64,000 nucleotides of DNA from Bog-473 sp963751335 (GCA_963751335.1 CAVVUB010000008.1:1426001-1490000); one strand, 5' to 3'. Shown: positions 7,951-16,832, counted from the stretch's first letter. Program-made: numbers and translations. Notes: generated by a model not told the origin, from the sequence alone.

Positions 7951-9207
7951 ATGCACGAGTATGAAGTGGTCTCGGCTGATTCCCACATAGAGGCTCCGCC
8001 GACCCGATGGACGGACCGATTGCCGGCCAACCTGCGCGAGGCTGCACCGCAGGTCATCGAGATGGCGGACGGTGGACAGGGGGTCGCCCTGGGCGACGAG
8101 GCCGTCCCACTCGGTCTGACCGTCACCGGCGGCCTGATGTACGACCAGTTCCGCCAGAAGGGCTTGCGCTACGACGACGGGCCGCCCGGCACTGGGGAGC
8201 CCGAACAGCGCTTGGCCGAACAGGACCGGGACGGGATTGACGCCGAGGTGCTGTTCTCCACCGTGGTGGCGACCATGTTCACCAAGATGGAGGATCCCGC
8301 CGTTGTCACCGCCTGCGTCCGGGCCTACAACGATTGGCTGGCCGAGTTCTGTGCCCATGACACAGACCGGCTCTTCGGGCTAGCCCTGCTGCCGTTCAAC
8401 GGAATCCGCCCGGCGATCGACGAGCTCGAACGCGTTGCTGGCAAGCCGGGCATCCGGGGCGTCCACCTCTTGAAGTTTCCCACGGGCGACTCGTACCTCA
8501 GCTCGGACGATGACGAGTTCTGGTCGGTCGCCAACGACATCCGGATGCCGATCATCGCCCATCACAATTTCGGCGGCGACGAAAAGGCCAAGTCGCACCC
8601 GATGTCCGGCATGAAGGAGAAGGCGCTGGAGATCGACGGCGGGGCCGATCTGGCCATGTTCGCTTGGCTGTTGACCTGTGACCTGCCCATGCCCACGTTG
8701 CCCATTCTCACCGTCGAGCAGCTCTTTCTCTCGGGCGTGCTCGACCGCTTCCCCAATCTCCGGTTCCACTTCGCCGAAACTGGAATCGGCTGGTTGCCCT
8801 ATTGGCTCGAGCAGGTCGAGGACCGCTACGACCGCCACCGTTTCTGGGCCAACGTGGACCTGCCGCGTCGTCCGCTGCAGTATTTCCGTGACCACTTCAC
8901 GTTTTCGTTCCAAGAGGACCACGCCGGGGTGGCCCTGCGCCATTCCATTGGCATCGAGAACATCTGCTGGGCCAATGACTTCCCGCACAGCGTGGGGGAC
9001 TGGCCCTGGTCGCGCGATGTCAGGGCACGCCAGTTCGTTGGCCTGCCAGAAGACGAGGTGCGCAAGATGCAGGCGCTCAACATCACGGCACAACTCGGCG
9101 TCATCAGCCCGGCCGAGAAGGCCGAGCTGGCCAGCCGACCCCTCAAGAACTCTCTGGAAGCAGCGGCACCGGCGCGGGGCGCCCGTCGGATCCCTGCCGG
9201 TGTCTAA
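7951..9207 (+). CDS. Amidohydrolase family 2 (ACMSD-like), second member
   Basis: A 418-residue metal-dependent TIM-barrel hydrolase/decarboxylase. Metal-site motifs are DSH at residues 10-12 on strand 1, IIAHHNFGG on strand 5, HFAETGIGWLPYW, and WANDFPHSVGDWP with the late catalytic Asp. AGGAG lies about 7 bases before ATG 7951. It is only distantly similar to the amidohydrolase at 295-1557, so the two probably act on different intermediates. The gene runs 8 bases into the next CoA-transferase gene and heads a compact operon (7951 to about 14598) containing CoA-transferase, two LLMs, DUF35, a thiolase-like protein and a SnoaL-like protein. Confidence 0.88.
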   Translation: MHEYEVVSADSHIEAPPTRWTDRLPANLREAAPQVIEMADGGQGVALGDEAVPLGLTVTGGLMYDQFRQKGLRYDDGPPGTGEPEQRLAEQDRDGIDAEVLFSTVVATMFTKMEDPAVVTACVRAYNDWLAEFCAHDTDRLFGLALLPFNGIRPAIDELERVAGKPGIRGVHLLKFPTGDSYLSSDDDEFWSVANDIRMPIIAHHNFGGDEKAKSHPMSGMKEKALEIDGGADLAMFAWLLTCDLPMPTLPILTVEQLFLSGVLDRFPNLRFHFAETGIGWLPYWLEQVEDRYDRHRFWANVDLPRRPLQYFRDHFTFSFQEDHAGVALRHSIGIENICWANDFPHSVGDWPWSRDVRARQFVGLPEDEVRKMQALNITAQLGVISPAEKAELASRPLKNSLEAAAPARGARRIPAGV

Positions 9208-10408
9208 CTCCCCATCGGACGAGCGCGTCCGAGAGCACCCCAGGATCGCCGACTTCTCGACCCACCTGTCGGGCCCCTTCGCCACCCGGACGTTGACCGA
9301 CCTCGGCGCCGAAGTGATCAAGATCGAGAATCCGCGATCCGGTGACGGGAATCGGGGCGTGTCCCCTTTCATCGCTGGGACCGGCAACATGCATGTGACG
9401 CTGGGCGCCGGGGCGCGCAGTATCGCCATCGACAAGCGGTCTCCCCACTTCGGAACCGTGGTCAACGCGGCGATCGGCTGGGCTGATGCCGTCGTGGTCG
9501 GGGCGAGGCCCATCGACGCCGCGCGCATCGGGCTGGACTTCGCCTGCGTGGCCAAGGTGAATCCCGACGTGGTGTACTGCCTCATCTCGGGCTACGGAGA
9601 GAACGGGCCCTGGCAGGACTTCACCGCCCACGGTCAGACCATGGACGCCATGGCTGGCCTGGTGCCGATCGAGTGGGTTGACGGCAGACCACGGACCCCG
9701 GCCGGTTGGCGCTCGAGCGGAACCACCCTGGCGGGCATTTATGCGGCGCTGGGGATCATGTACGCGCTGTACCGCAAGGCCCGTGGGACGCCGGGGCCCG
9801 TCCACGTCAGCGTGCCGGTGTGGTCGGCCGCCATGGCCTGGAGTTGGCGTGACCTGGCCTGCCTGGGAAATCTGGACCAGCCTTGGAACGAGTACATGGA
9901 CCTTGGCACCCGCTACGCAATGTACGGGACCTCCGACCACCGGGTGGTGATCGTGGCCCCGGCCGAGGAGAAGTTCTGGCACGAGTTCTGCGAGGCCGCC
10001 GGTTTGGAAGACCTGCGCGAGCACGGCCACTGGGAGCAGGGGATGGACTTCGGCCGCGGCCCCGAGTACGAGGTCGAAGGGGTCCGCATCGCCGATGCCG
10101 TTGGACAGCGAACGCTCGAAGAGTGGACCGGGATCCTGAGCAACACCACGGTTCCCTTCGCTCCGGTGCTCACGCTGGAAGAGGCTCTGCGCAGCGAGCA
10201 TGCGGCGGCCATGGGAGTGATGCGCCCGAGCACGCTTGAGGGTGAGGCGGTTGTCTCTCCGGCGTCACCGATTCGTATCAGCGAAGGAGGCACAGCCGTG
10301 GGGCAATTGGGGCCGGTGTCATCACCACCGGGCATCGGCGAGCAGAGCGACGAGATCCTCGAGAAGCTCGGCCTTGGTCGACTGATCGGCCAATTGGGGG
10401 CGTTGTGA
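9200..10408 (+). CDS. CaiB/BaiF-like CoA-transferase homologue lacking the usual catalytic Asp
   Basis: 402 residues from GTG 9200, which overlaps the amidohydrolase stop by 8 bases. CaiB landmarks are present (IADFSTHLSGPFA, LTDLGAEVIKIENP, CLISGYGENGPW, APVLTLEEAL, IGEQSDEIL). In the stretch WRSSGTTLAGIYAALGI the catalytic Asp position, judged against the Asp182 motif of the 6628 protein, is Thr175. The N-terminal segment also lacks the usual NRxKxS loop, reading GAGARSIAIDKRS instead. It may be a non-catalytic partner, a racemase-like variant or a CoA-transferase using another residue. It is co-translated with the LLM gene downstream (GTGA overlap). Confidence 0.8.
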   Translation: MSNSPSDERVREHPRIADFSTHLSGPFATRTLTDLGAEVIKIENPRSGDGNRGVSPFIAGTGNMHVTLGAGARSIAIDKRSPHFGTVVNAAIGWADAVVVGARPIDAARIGLDFACVAKVNPDVVYCLISGYGENGPWQDFTAHGQTMDAMAGLVPIEWVDGRPRTPAGWRSSGTTLAGIYAALGIMYALYRKARGTPGPVHVSVPVWSAAMAWSWRDLACLGNLDQPWNEYMDLGTRYAMYGTSDHRVVIVAPAEEKFWHEFCEAAGLEDLREHGHWEQGMDFGRGPEYEVEGVRIADAVGQRTLEEWTGILSNTTVPFAPVLTLEEALRSEHAAAMGVMRPSTLEGEAVVSPASPIRISEGGTAVGQLGPVSSPPGIGEQSDEILEKLGLGRLIGQLGAL

Positions 10409-11430
10409 GCGACGCCCGAGAGCCATTGCGGTTTGGCCTGCAACTGACGTCGGTCCACCCGGCCACTGATCCGGCCGATCGACAGCTGGCCGAACACGAG
10501 GAGCTCGTGCGCTTGGCCGAGCAATTGCAGTTTGACTTCATCGGGGTGGGCCAGCACTTCCTGACTCCTGAGCTGCGCTACTACCAGCCCATTCCTTACC
10601 TGGCCCACATGGGCTCGATCGCCCCGTCACTGCGACTCGCCACCTTCATACTTCTGCTGCCCTTGCACAACCCGATCGACATTGCGGAGCAGATGGCCAC
10701 CCTCGACGGCATTTCGGGGGGTAGGGCCATTATGGGAGTGGGCTTGGGCTACGCCGACCACGAGTTCGAGGCCTTCGGGGTGGCCAAGCAGGAGCGGGTG
10801 GCTCGTTTCGAAGAGTCCCTCACCGTCATCCGGGCCCTGTGGTCAGGGAGCGGCGGCAAGCACGAGGGTGAGCATTTCCCCATCGCCGACCTGCGGGCCA
10901 GCGCACTGCCGGTCCAGCGACCCGGTCCGCCGATCTGGTCGGCGGGCCAGACCAAGGTGGCCGTGCGGCGAGCAGCCCGCACCGCCGATGGCTGGTGCGT
11001 CCCCCCGTTCCTGACCCACGCGCAGGTGGTGGAGCTGACGGCTTGCTTCAATGAGGAGCGCCAGCGCTGCGGGCTCCCTCCCGCCTTGGAATTGCCCCTC
11101 CGGCGCGAAATGGTTATCGACGACTCCATGGAGAAGGCGGTGGCCGGGGCCGCTGCTCGTTCGGAAAGCCGGATGGGCACGTACGTCAAGTGGGGCATGG
11201 GCCAGGACTACACGTCGGGCGACCTGACCGGAGTCGATACGGGCAACCTGAAGGAGCGCTACGTCCTCGGGACCCCGGAAGACTGTGCGGCGCAGATTGA
11301 CGAGCTCCGACGACGAGTGGGCATGACCCATTTCGTGATCAAGCCCCAGTGGCCCGGGCTCCCGCACGGCGAGGCAGTCGAACAGGTGCTGCGGTTCGGT
11401 TCCGAGGTCGTCCCCCTCCTGGAGGTCTGA
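10405..11430 (+). CDS. Luciferase-like monooxygenase family flavin enzyme
   Basis: A 341-residue LLM-superfamily TIM barrel. Characteristic segments are LRFGLQLTS on strand 1, FDFIGVGQHFL, the non-prolyl-cis region LHNPIDIAEQMATLDGISGG, GVGLGYADHEFEAFG, and APPIWSAGQ-like PPIWSAGQT. It closely resembles the LLM at 13579-14598; both share the GQHFL motif and a C-terminal KPQWP motif, so they are likely duplicates specialised for successive steps or subunits. The GTG start lies in the stop of the preceding gene. Such enzymes oxidise ketones, aldehydes or alkanes with reduced FMN or F420. No dedicated flavin reductase is seen nearby. Confidence 0.85.
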   Translation: MSDAREPLRFGLQLTSVHPATDPADRQLAEHEELVRLAEQLQFDFIGVGQHFLTPELRYYQPIPYLAHMGSIAPSLRLATFILLLPLHNPIDIAEQMATLDGISGGRAIMGVGLGYADHEFEAFGVAKQERVARFEESLTVIRALWSGSGGKHEGEHFPIADLRASALPVQRPGPPIWSAGQTKVAVRRAARTADGWCVPPFLTHAQVVELTACFNEERQRCGLPPALELPLRREMVIDDSMEKAVAGAAARSESRMGTYVKWGMGQDYTSGDLTGVDTGNLKERYVLGTPEDCAAQIDELRRRVGMTHFVIKPQWPGLPHGEAVEQVLRFGSEVVPLLEV

Positions 11431-11431
11431 G

Positions 11432-11866
11432 GTGCACACCGACGAGGTTCTGTTCGAAAGGTTCGGACATGTCGGGTTGGACCATGACAACAAGGAGTTC
11501 TATCGAGGACTGCTCGATCGACAGCTTCTCTTGCACCGCTGTAGCCAATGCGGCCACTGGCAGAACCCACCCCTGCCCATGTGCCCGGTGTGCTGGTCAA
11601 CCGAAGTCGTCCCCACCGCGGTGGTCGGGCGGGGCATCATCTTCCTGCTCACCCTCATGCACCAGGGACCGGCAACGTCGGGGGTCGACTACACCACGCC
11701 CTACGCCGTGGGGGCGGTGGAATTACGTGAGCAGGTCGGGCTGCGTTTCACCTCCCACATCCTTTCCGATGGACCACGGACACCGAAGATCGGCGATGCC
11801 GTCGAGCTGACCTGGATCGAGCGCGGTGGCGCACCGTTCCCTGTGTTCGCATTGGAGACCATGTGA
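11432..11866 (+). CDS. DUF35 zinc-ribbon/OB-fold protein, partner of the thiolase-like aldolase
   Basis: 144 residues: an N-terminal helix, a rubredoxin-like zinc ribbon with Cys37, Cys40, Cys51 and Cys54, then an OB-fold. DUF35 proteins of this size bind CoA thioesters and form obligatory complexes with SCP2-type thiolase-like proteins, as ChsH2's DUF35 domain does with Ltp2 in steroid side-chain retro-aldol cleavage. Here it overlaps the thiolase-like gene by 4 bases (GTGA), the strongest sign of a stoichiometric partner. GTG 11432 follows the LLM stop directly. Substrate assignment is not possible; an aldolase or thiolase complex is the likely role. Confidence 0.85.
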   Translation: MHTDEVLFERFGHVGLDHDNKEFYRGLLDRQLLLHRCSQCGHWQNPPLPMCPVCWSTEVVPTAVVGRGIIFLLTLMHQGPATSGVDYTTPYAVGAVELREQVGLRFTSHILSDGPRTPKIGDAVELTWIERGGAPFPVFALETM

Positions 11867-13041
11867 GCGGCCTGCGCAATCCCGCTCGAGACGCCGTCGC
11901 CTTCGCCGGTGTCGGGACCACGCCGTACCTGCGTGATGCCGGGACGCAGTCGACTACTGCCCTGGCCTGCGCGGCGTCACGGATGGCCATCGAGGACGCC
12001 GGCGTTGCCCTGGCCGACGTCGACGGGATCTGCGGCTCGTTCGTGCCCACGGCCGATGTACAGGCCGCGTTGGGCCTGCCGTCGGTAGGTTGGTGGTGCA
12101 ACTCGAGCCTGCCCTTCAGCCTGCTGATCATCGAGGCCATGAACGCCGTCTACAGCGGCGCCTGCTCGACTGTCCTCGTCTACCACTCGACCCGGCGGGG
12201 CCCCGGAGCCTCTCGGGCTGCGGCCAGTGATCTCTTCCGCCTGCACAGCACCGGGGACGCGCACGGGCACAACGCCGCCATGACGGCCGAGTCGACCTCG
12301 GGCACCTTCGGGTACTGCTCGTGGGCTGCCCGCTACCTGACCACCTACGGCACGGGGCGCGAGACCTTCGGGATGGTAGCGCTGAACGGGCGGTCCAACG
12401 CAGCCGCAAATCCGCACGCGCTGTACCGGGAACCTTTGTCCATGGAGGAGTATCTCGGCGCCCGGATGATCCGCGAGCCCCTTTGCGTTTTGGACATGGA
12501 CCCACCGGTGGACGCCGGCGATGCCTTCATCATCACCACCACGGAGCGAGCCCGCGATCTGGTCCGGACGCCGGTGCTCATTCACGCCGCCACGTCGGGG
12601 CGCACGGCTCGTCCCTACGCCGATCAGGTAGAGGAGTACACCCGGAGCGGCAAGGAAATCGTGGCGGAACGCCTGTGGGCCAAGAGCGAGTTGGAGCTTG
12701 ACGACGTCGACATTTTCTATCCCTACGACGGCTTCTCCATCATGGCAGTGGGCTGGCTGGAGGCGGTGGGGTATTGCGATCCCGGTGAGGCCGGGCCTTT
12801 CATGAGCAAGCACTGGAGCGCGGCGGAGAACCGCCTGCTCCTCAATGGGAAGGTGCCCGTGAACACCCATGGGGGGAGCCTCTCCGAGGGGGCCACCCAG
12901 GGTGCCGGCCACATCCGGGAGGCGATCACCCAACTGCGTGGTGACGCCGGCAGCCGGCAGACGCCGAACGCGGATGTGGCGCTGGTCACTCCGGGTGGAT
13001 TCTTGTGGAATGCCACCGGATTTCTCCTACGGGCCGGGTGA
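11863..13041 (+). CDS. SCP2-type thiolase-like protein (Ltp2-like aldolase candidate)
   Basis: A 392-residue thiolase-fold protein of the lipid-transfer/SCP2 branch. The N-terminus (AFAGVGTTPYLR, ACAASRMAIEDAGV) and the C-terminal NTHGGSLSEGATQGAGHI are typical. The segment DIFYPYDGFSI carries the Tyr region that in characterised Ltp2 aldolases is catalytic. The usual thiolase nucleophile context (CxSG) is altered to WWCNSSLPF, arguing against a classical thiolase. Coupled to the DUF35 gene just upstream, it would cleave a beta-hydroxyacyl-CoA by retro-aldol chemistry, releasing a short acyl-CoA and a ketone or aldehyde. A second such pair lies at 28231-29843. Confidence 0.85.
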   Translation: MSGLRNPARDAVAFAGVGTTPYLRDAGTQSTTALACAASRMAIEDAGVALADVDGICGSFVPTADVQAALGLPSVGWWCNSSLPFSLLIIEAMNAVYSGACSTVLVYHSTRRGPGASRAAASDLFRLHSTGDAHGHNAAMTAESTSGTFGYCSWAARYLTTYGTGRETFGMVALNGRSNAAANPHALYREPLSMEEYLGARMIREPLCVLDMDPPVDAGDAFIITTTERARDLVRTPVLIHAATSGRTARPYADQVEEYTRSGKEIVAERLWAKSELELDDVDIFYPYDGFSIMAVGWLEAVGYCDPGEAGPFMSKHWSAAENRLLLNGKVPVNTHGGSLSEGATQGAGHIREAITQLRGDAGSRQTPNADVALVTPGGFLWNATGFLLRAG

Positions 13042-13113
13042 GACGGAAGCAGCAGATGCAACGTCATGAGGTGAGGGCGATCGCAACACCACAACGGAAA
13101 GGAAGGCAACACC

Positions 13114-13548
13114 ATGGGCGACGAGCTGGAGGAGAGGATCCGCAATCTCGAGGACCGGGCTGCCCTGTGGGAGTTGGTCAACCGATACGGCATGGCGGTC
13201 GACGATGGGGACTACGACACTCTCCTCGGCCTTTTCGCCGAGGATGCCACGTTCCGCGGATTGCAGGGTGAGCCGGCGCACGGTGGGATGGCGGTGGTGG
13301 ATTACCTGCGGTCCCGGGCGGCCACTGCGCACAGCTCGCGGGTGCACACCCCGACGGCCCAAGTCTTGGACCGCCTCGACGCCGATCGCGCCGAGGGATT
13401 GGTGACGTGCTACGCCGCGCTCTTCGGGCACGACGATTCGGAGTCGTTCTTCGCTTTCCGATACAAGGATGAGTACGTCCGTCGTGAGGAGCACTGGATG
13501 TTCCAGAGCCGTCACGTCCACGGCGTCACCCACATCTTCAATCGCTGA
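13114..13548 (+). CDS. SnoaL/NTF2-like cone-fold protein
   Basis: A 144-residue protein of the SnoaL-like family. The opening LEERIRNLEDRAALWELVNRYGMAVDDGDYDTLLGLFAEDATF is diagnostic of the cone-shaped NTF2 fold used by ketosteroid isomerase-, epoxide-hydrolase- and dehydratase-like enzymes. GGAAGG lies 7 bases before ATG 13114. It is placed between the thiolase-like gene and an LLM gene in the same orientation, so it probably acts on an oxygenated intermediate as isomerase, dehydratase or lactone/epoxide handler. The catalytic residues vary too much in this family to name the reaction. Confidence 0.75.
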   Translation: MGDELEERIRNLEDRAALWELVNRYGMAVDDGDYDTLLGLFAEDATFRGLQGEPAHGGMAVVDYLRSRAATAHSSRVHTPTAQVLDRLDADRAEGLVTCYAALFGHDDSESFFAFRYKDEYVRREEHWMFQSRHVHGVTHIFNR

Positions 13549-13578
13549 TCCGTCGCCAACCCTTACTGGAGGGACCAC

Positions 13579-14598
13579 ATGAAGTTCGGCATCCTGCTCT
13601 CGGACGTTCCCACGTCGACACCCCCTCGCCAACAGCTCCACGACATGTTCCGCATTGTGCACGCAGCGCAGGAGAATGGAATTCGTTACATCGCCATCGG
13701 GCAACATTTCCTGTACGGCGACCTGCGCTGGCTCCAGCCCGTACCTGTGTTGGCCCGTTTGGCCGCCGAGGTCGATCCTGACGTGCGGCTGGTGACACAG
13801 ATCATGATCGCGCCGCTTTATCACCCGGTGATCCTGGCCGAGGAGATCGCCACACTCGACATCGTGACCGAAGGTCGTCTCGAATTCGGCCTGGGACTGG
13901 GGTACCGGGCCGAAGAGTTCGACTACCTGGGCATCCCGTACAAGGAGCGGGCGCCGCGGCTGGACGAGACGATTGAGATGCTGATTCAGCTGTGGACTGA
14001 GCCCGAAGTGACCCACAAGGGTCGCTTCTTCGAGTTGGACCACGTGGTCCCTCACATCCAGCCGTTGCAAACGCCCTATCCACCCCTGTGGGTTGGCGGC
14101 CACAGTGCCCCTGGAGCCCGACGTGCGGGCCGGTATGGCGACTTCTACCCGGTGCCTCCGGAGGCGACGGAAGAACAGATGACCGAACGTTTCGGGATCA
14201 TCCGCGAGGAATTCGCGAAGCGCCACAAGCCGTTCGGTCCGCAACCGGCCCGACGCAACATTCTCATCGCCAAGGACCGCGACACTGCACTCCGGGAGTT
14301 CATTCGGGTGGCCAAAGGCCGTTACATCGCCTATGCCCAGCGTGGATTGGACGTCTACACCGAGGACCAGTTGGAACGGGACTTCATTGAAGCGACGGCG
14401 TCCCACGCCCTCGTGGGCTCGGCCGATGAGGTGGTGGGCGCGCTGCGTGGCCTGGCCGAGCGGCTGCCCGTCGACCCCTTCATCTTCAAGCCCCAGTGGC
14501 CCACCATGAGCGCCGACGAGGCGATCGCCGCCATCGAGATCATCGGAAAGACCGTCGTCGCCGAGCTGGCCGACGTGTCGCCGCGACCCGATCTCTAG
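13579..14598 (+). CDS. Luciferase-like monooxygenase family flavin enzyme
   Basis: A 339-residue LLM-superfamily member. Landmarks are MKFGILLSDVP, IAIGQHFLYGDLRW, ILAEEIATLDIVTEGRLEFG, LGYRAEEFDYLG, and PPLWVGGHSAPGARR in the phosphate-binding region. It is paralogous to the protein at 10405 (shared GQHFL and a KPQWP motif near the C-terminus). GGAGGG lies about 6 bases before ATG 13579. It is the last gene of the operon that begins at 7951. Probable role: flavin- or F420-dependent oxidation in the same pathway, possibly as one of two subunits with the 10405 product. Confidence 0.87.
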   Translation: MKFGILLSDVPTSTPPRQQLHDMFRIVHAAQENGIRYIAIGQHFLYGDLRWLQPVPVLARLAAEVDPDVRLVTQIMIAPLYHPVILAEEIATLDIVTEGRLEFGLGLGYRAEEFDYLGIPYKERAPRLDETIEMLIQLWTEPEVTHKGRFFELDHVVPHIQPLQTPYPPLWVGGHSAPGARRAGRYGDFYPVPPEATEEQMTERFGIIREEFAKRHKPFGPQPARRNILIAKDRDTALREFIRVAKGRYIAYAQRGLDVYTEDQLERDFIEATASHALVGSADEVVGALRGLAERLPVDPFIFKPQWPTMSADEAIAAIEIIGKTVVAELADVSPRPDL

Positions 14599-14643
14599 CA
14601 GAACCTGGTAGTTACCTGGGGCACTGGACGTCTCTAATCAAGT

Positions 14644-14663
14644 AGTATAGTATGCATAGTTAT
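14644..14663. promoter_or_regulatory. Shared operator element (copy 7)
   Basis: GTATAGTATGCATAGTTATC at 14644-14663 holds ATAGTATGCATAG (14647-14659; complement CTATGCATACTAT), with ATGCAT as its palindromic centre. TATAGT at 14646-14651 could be the -10 box of the dioxygenase gene. The first ATG is only five bases downstream at 14669. Confidence 0.5.
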
Positions 14664-14743
14664 CAGCTATGGAGCGTGTCGAGCCTGGGGGGCAGACAGA
14701 TGCGGGCAGCGGCAAGTTCAGTGCGCTCAGGGAGGGATGCGAA

Positions 14744-15592
14744 GTGAGCGTGGCCTTGGCCAGCGGTGACCTCGTCTCCGACGTGATGGTGGCGCACTAC
14801 CGCCGTGAGGGCTACGTGAAGCTGCCGGCCGCAATCGACGGCGACACGCTCGAGGCTTTGCGCGACATCTGCGTGGCGACCGAGTCTCACGTTGGCGACG
14901 GGCTCGTCGGTCAACGGGCGGTCGCGCCAGCCGTGGCCGAGCGATTCGCCTACCAGGCCGACGCGCGTTACCGGGCCATGTGGTCCAACTCCTTCGACCT
15001 GCGGCTGCGCTTCGAATTGGTGTCCGCCTTGGTGGACCAGCTGGCCGATGTCGCTCGCACCCTCCTGGGTGAGTCGGACGTGCGGGTCTTCTGGGACAAG
15101 ACCTTCGTCAAGCCGCCCAAGACTGAGGGGACCCGCGAGAGCGTTTGGCATCAGGACTTCCCTTACAACCCGATCGACCGACGCGGCATGCTCACGGTCT
15201 GGGTGGCGCTGGAAGACGTCCCGGCCGAATCAGGAGCTTTGCGCTTCGTTCCCGGTTCCCATCACCTGGGGCCGCTCGGACGCTTGGACCTTGTGAACGA
15301 GGAATACGACCTCGATGACATTTTGCGCCAGGACGACCGCGCATTGGTCCGTGAACCAGTTACCGTGCCTCTCCTGGCCGGTCAGGCCACGGTGCACGAC
15401 GCCCTGACGCTGCACGGGGCCGGTCCGAATCTGTCGGACCGGGCACGCCGGGCGTGGTCCGTGGTCTTTTTGCCGGGAAGCACGCGGTACACCGGGGGTC
15501 CGCACCCGCACGACAACATCAACTCGCTGGGCCTGGAGCCCTTCGAGCCCTTCGACCATCCGATCTTCAAGGTCTCCAGCAACGCCGTTTGA
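14744..15592 (+). CDS. Phytanoyl-CoA dioxygenase (PhyH) family 2-oxoglutarate/Fe(II) oxygenase
   Basis: 282 residues from GTG 14744, which has GGAGGG 7 bases upstream; ATG 14669 would add 25 residues. The double-stranded beta-helix has the 2-His-1-carboxylate triad His136-x-Asp138 (VWHQDFPYN) and His224 (TLHGAGPN), then RRAWSVVFLP with the 2-oxoglutarate-binding Arg. RFVPGSHH is the familiar PhyH signature. It would hydroxylate an acyl-CoA or free acid, for example to open a branched chain to oxidation. It stands alone behind operator copy 7 and just before the ABC importer genes. Confidence 0.88.
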   Translation: MSVALASGDLVSDVMVAHYRREGYVKLPAAIDGDTLEALRDICVATESHVGDGLVGQRAVAPAVAERFAYQADARYRAMWSNSFDLRLRFELVSALVDQLADVARTLLGESDVRVFWDKTFVKPPKTEGTRESVWHQDFPYNPIDRRGMLTVWVALEDVPAESGALRFVPGSHHLGPLGRLDLVNEEYDLDDILRQDDRALVREPVTVPLLAGQATVHDALTLHGAGPNLSDRARRAWSVVFLPGSTRYTGGPHPHDNINSLGLEPFEPFDHPIFKVSSNAV

Positions 15593-15662
15593 ACCATTCG
15601 AGTACAGCAAACAAACCGTCAAGAAGAGTGCGGTTCCACTAAGTGAAAGAGGGTCTAGAACA

Positions 15663-16832
15663 GTGCGAAACAGAAGAAGAGGCAAGACATTCGGAATGCT
15701 GGCTGCCGCGGTGGGGACAACCCTGACGACGGCACTGGCCGGAGGTCTGGCAGCATCGCCAGCGGGCGCCAGTCTTCCTTCGACGGTCACCCTGTATGAC
15801 ATCCAAGACGCCAGTGGCGCCGCCGGCGCCGTCGGCGTGGCCGACGAGAAGGGTACCAAGCTGGCGGTCGAGCAGATCAATGCCGAACACCTGCTCGGTT
15901 CGAGCAAGCTCGCCATCACCTATGCAGACGACGGAACAGAGGCGACCAACGGAGCAAGCGACGCCACTGCGGCTGCATCGGCGCACTACCCGATCGTCTT
16001 CGGACCCCCGTCGAGCAGCGTCGCCGTGGCGGTTGCTCCGGTGCTGGCACGGGCGGGCATCCCGACCATCTTCACCCAGGCCGGTGGTCCTGGCACACTG
16101 CTCAACAAGGACATCTTCCGACTGACGCCATTGCAGACCGACCGGATCCCGGCCGCCTTCGCCTGGCTGAAGTCCCAGAAGGTCAAGACGGTGGCCGTCC
16201 TCCAGGACTCCGACTTCCCGACCGAGGTGTCATTGGCCAAGGAGACCGCGGCTGACGGCCCCAAGTACGGGTACAAGGTCATCGCCACCGACTCCGTCCT
16301 CGCCGCGCAGTCGAACATTTCGGCCGAGGTGTCCAAGCTGGCATCGGCCGGAGCCGATGCGGTTGCCCTCGACGTGCTGCTGACGCAGAACGCCACCGCG
16401 GCCACTGAGTTGAAGCAGGCCGGTTACAAGGGCGACATCATCGCCGAGGATGGTGCGGGCGGAGGATCACTCCTCGGCGCCGGCAGCGCAGCCAACGGTA
16501 TTGTCTGGGCTTCCGACTGGGTGCCCGGTGCCCCGTTCGGCTCCGTGTCGAACAACTTCACCACCGCCTACAAGGCGGCCTACCACACTGCTCCGAACGA
16601 CTGGGCCGCCGAGTCCTACGACGAGGCGTTCTACGCCGCTCGGGCTCTCAAGGCGGCCGGCTCAGTGTCGCCCGCCGCGGTTGACGCCGCCCTGATCCAA
16701 GAGGGCAAGGAGGGCTTCACCGGCGCTCTCGGACATGCCACAGTGTCCGGTGGGCAAGAGCACGCCAAGCCCGACCTGGTCCAATGGGAAGGAACTACGG
16801 CCGTGTCAATGAAGAACCAGAACCCTTCGTAG
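15663..16832 (+). CDS. ABC transporter substrate-binding protein, branched-chain amino-acid/amide type
   Basis: 389 residues. A basic N-terminus (RNRRRGK), a hydrophobic stretch and an Ala-rich cleavage region (ASPAGAS, about residue 36) form a Sec signal; no lipobox Cys is seen, so the mature protein may be free or held by the permease. The periplasmic-binding-fold body (VGVADEKGTKLAVEQIN, FGPPSSSVAVAVAPVL, GIPTIFTQAG) is that of LivJ/LivK-type receptors, which in degraders often bind aromatic or alicyclic acids. GTG 15663 is preceded by AGAGGG. It is the first of five transporter genes. The ligand is probably the substrate of this cluster. Confidence 0.9.
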   Translation: MRNRRRGKTFGMLAAAVGTTLTTALAGGLAASPAGASLPSTVTLYDIQDASGAAGAVGVADEKGTKLAVEQINAEHLLGSSKLAITYADDGTEATNGASDATAAASAHYPIVFGPPSSSVAVAVAPVLARAGIPTIFTQAGGPGTLLNKDIFRLTPLQTDRIPAAFAWLKSQKVKTVAVLQDSDFPTEVSLAKETAADGPKYGYKVIATDSVLAAQSNISAEVSKLASAGADAVALDVLLTQNATAATELKQAGYKGDIIAEDGAGGGSLLGAGSAANGIVWASDWVPGAPFGSVSNNFTTAYKAAYHTAPNDWAAESYDEAFYAARALKAAGSVSPAAVDAALIQEGKEGFTGALGHATVSGGQEHAKPDLVQWEGTTAVSMKNQNPS

